Positions 14,057-15,467 of a stretch of 15,467 nucleotides of DNA are shown piece after piece. The stretch is taken from contig CAZVAP010000018.1 in NCBI GenBank assembly GCA_964625125.1, positions 1 through 15,467 of the forward strand, given 5' to 3'. A model generated the notes under the pieces. That model did no database searches, was not told the DNA's origin, and saw only the letters and a list, made by a program, of their open reading frames with translations. Origin of the DNA: CAZVAP01 sp964625125. Its GTDB lineage: Bacteria; Patescibacteriota; Gracilibacteria; Absconditabacterales; Absconditicoccaceae. The position numbers and the translations under genes are program-made. How positions within the stretch are numbered: position 1 is the stretch's first letter; the number at the start of each line of letters is the position of its first letter.

Positions 14057-15467
14057 CTAAATTTTTTAAAATATTTAAAACAAAATCTTTAGAAGAATGT
14101 CAAGATATAGCTAAATTAAAATGGTTTTCAAACTTTTTTTTCACAATATCATTATTAATAAAATTAGCTCACAAACATTCCCATAAAAAAATATTAGTTC
14201 CAGGCTCTAAATAAGACCAAAAATTTGAGTATAATTCAATTTTTCAATCTAAAAAAGCAAGTAAATCTTCAATAAAATAAACCTCATCTGCTTCAAAATC
14301 CCCTTTCTCAAACCAATTAAACTTTCCTTCTCCTAAAGACCAAACAAAAAAACCTAAAGTTTTTATTTCTTTACCCTTAAAAGAATTTAACTTAATTACA
14401 TAATTTCAATTATTATCCAAAGCTAAATTTTTTAAATTAGCATCAGTTCTCCCATATTGATAAGGAACAAATTTATTATTTAAATAATTTTCCAATTTAT
14501 CTAGTGAGTTAGGTAGATTAAAATCATAATCCATAATTGGCTTTTGAACCAATTTTCTTGAACATTCACAATTTAAATCTCTCTCAACATAAAAATATTT
14601 TCATTGTAAGTAATCTATTTTTTCAATGCTTTGCAAATCTCATTTTTCAAAAATATATCTTCATTTCCACTCATAAGAACATTTATCTATTTTATCTCCA
14701 AACTTATTAAGAGCATACATTGGATAAGACAAACCAAAATCTCAAGCTACTTCAGTTTCTAATTCTATATTTTCTTGTAAAGACATAATCTGTAATTTAA
14801 GCATATCACATCATAATATTTCAGCTGGAAAAATTATTCCTTGTCAAATAAATCATCTTACAAATCCTGGCAATTTATAAATATTTGCTTTTATACCTTC
14901 TTCTTCCAAAGCAAAAATATTATTATAATGTTGATACATTTCAGAAATTCTTTTTTGTTTATATTCTAGGAAAAACTCTTCTCTTTGAGAAACAGGTAAA
15001 TCAATAATAGTTAAATTTCCTTCAAGCTCATTTCTTGTAGATAAATAAACCCTAGTTTCAAAATTTTTTTGAGTAAAAAGCTTATACAAATAACCAATTC
15101 AGTCTTCTGAATCAGGAGGAACAATGTCAACTTCAGTATAAAAAATTTCTTTTTCATTCCATACACATAAAGTCATTACATCTGCTTCATTAGTATTCAT
15201 CCAATCAGGGAAAATTACCCCTTGAATATTAATTCCTTTATATTTAAAAGTTTCTTTATTTTTTAAAATTTTAATTTCACAAGATAAATATTTTAAAAAC
15301 AAGTCTTTTAAATAAGCTAAAGTTTCAGGTATAATCAATAAAGGCTTTGTTTTTAAGCTAGTAAACAATTTTACTAAAAAATATGGATCTAGATGATCCA
15401 TATGAGAATGAGAAATAAACACTACATCTGGAGTAAATTTTTCATAATCAATATTTACAATAGGATT
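14046..15467 (-). CDS. MBL-fold metallohydrolase, C-terminal 473 residues (5' end outside the window)
   Basis: The frame is open at the window edge and continues for 473 residues with numerous UGA codons. Near the edge VVFISHSHMDHLDP (15-28 of the visible part) carries the HxHxDH metal motif and the ISH...DHLD form seen in UlaG/NAPE-PLD/CMP-Neu5Ac-hydroxylase-like members. An Asp-containing strand follows (EIFYTEVDI). Beyond about residue 150 lies a helical segment and a large C-terminal part with CECSRK, which I do not recognise. The N-terminal strand of the fold and possibly another domain are missing. The last codons overlap the HAD gene. The pair suggests phosphoester or lipid-head-group chemistry, but that is speculation. 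Confidence 0.75.

Noticed and set aside
1..15467. UGA as tryptophan (Mycoplasma-type code 4)
   Set aside because: UGA falls on conserved glycines in at least seven protein families, Trp positions use UGG, and the tRNA-Trp has anticodon CCA.
1..15467. Widespread pseudogenes or sequencing errors causing the in-frame stops
   Set aside because: The interruptions are only UGA, never TAA or TAG, with no frameshifts, and reading through restores complete families with all catalytic residues.
1..15467. CRISPR array, insertion sequence, integrase or phage genes
   Set aside because: No repeat-spacer pattern, transposase motif or terminal repeats were seen; the TTAACA array is only three units and promoter-linked.

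Overview
This window comes from an A+T-rich bacterial genome that reads UGA as glycine. Every recognisable gene is on the minus strand. Most are interrupted by in-frame UGA when read with the standard code, and the UGAs fall where the protein families need glycine: the nucleoside diphosphate kinase PGTIRGD motif, RNase III NERLEFLGDA, ABC Walker A GRSGSGKT and signature LSGGEKQR, ferredoxin CISCGAC, TsaD GGVVPELASR and the HAD DLDGT motif. UGA = Gly (genetic code 25) is known from the candidate phyla Gracilibacteria (BD1-5) and Absconditabacteria (SR1) of the Patescibacteria/CPR. The window alone does not separate these two. All coordinates here are given under code 25, so they are much longer than standard-code frames.

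Layout, read in the direction of transcription (right to left). (1) 15467-13124: the C-terminal part of an MBL-fold hydrolase overlaps a HAD-IB type phosphatase by 11 bases; a terminator follows. (2) 13024-12362: an FtsE-like ABC ATPase with no ftsX beside it. (3) 12357-11604: a strong promoter carrying three 11-bp-phased TTAACA repeats, two small unknown proteins and a terminator. (4) 11596-10260: a small lipoprotein and tsaD. (5) 10236-9711: a promoter, tRNA-Lys(CUU), tRNA-Trp(CCA) and rpmF (L32), whose intrinsic terminator begins inside the coding sequence. (6) 9678-8312: nusB and rnc. (7) 8308-3219: a promoter, then ferredoxin, ndk, rpmE (L31), a membrane PH-like protein, an LCP (LytR-CpsA-Psr) protein, a type IV pilin-like protein and nrdB, closed by a terminator. 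(8) 3215-641: a promoter with a 10-bp dyad, a bacterial eRF1-like (baeRF/Vms1-like) factor, two membrane proteins and a terminator. (9) 625-1: a NUDIX hydrolase and the first 17 codons of a zinc-knuckle-like protein.

The set mixes translation and RNA functions (tRNAs, L31, L32, NusB, RNase III, TsaD, an eRF1-like factor) with cell-surface functions (LCP, pilin, lipoprotein) and nucleotide metabolism (NDK, NrdB, NUDIX). Intergenic gaps are short, no stretch over 300 bases lacks a gene, and almost no start has a Shine-Dalgarno sequence. No CRISPR array, transposon or integrase was seen. The most notable features are the UGA recoding, its uneven use between genes (the eRF1-like gene has about 25 glycines and not one UGA), the phased repeats at the 12.3 kb promoter and the unusual N-terminal extension of NrdB.
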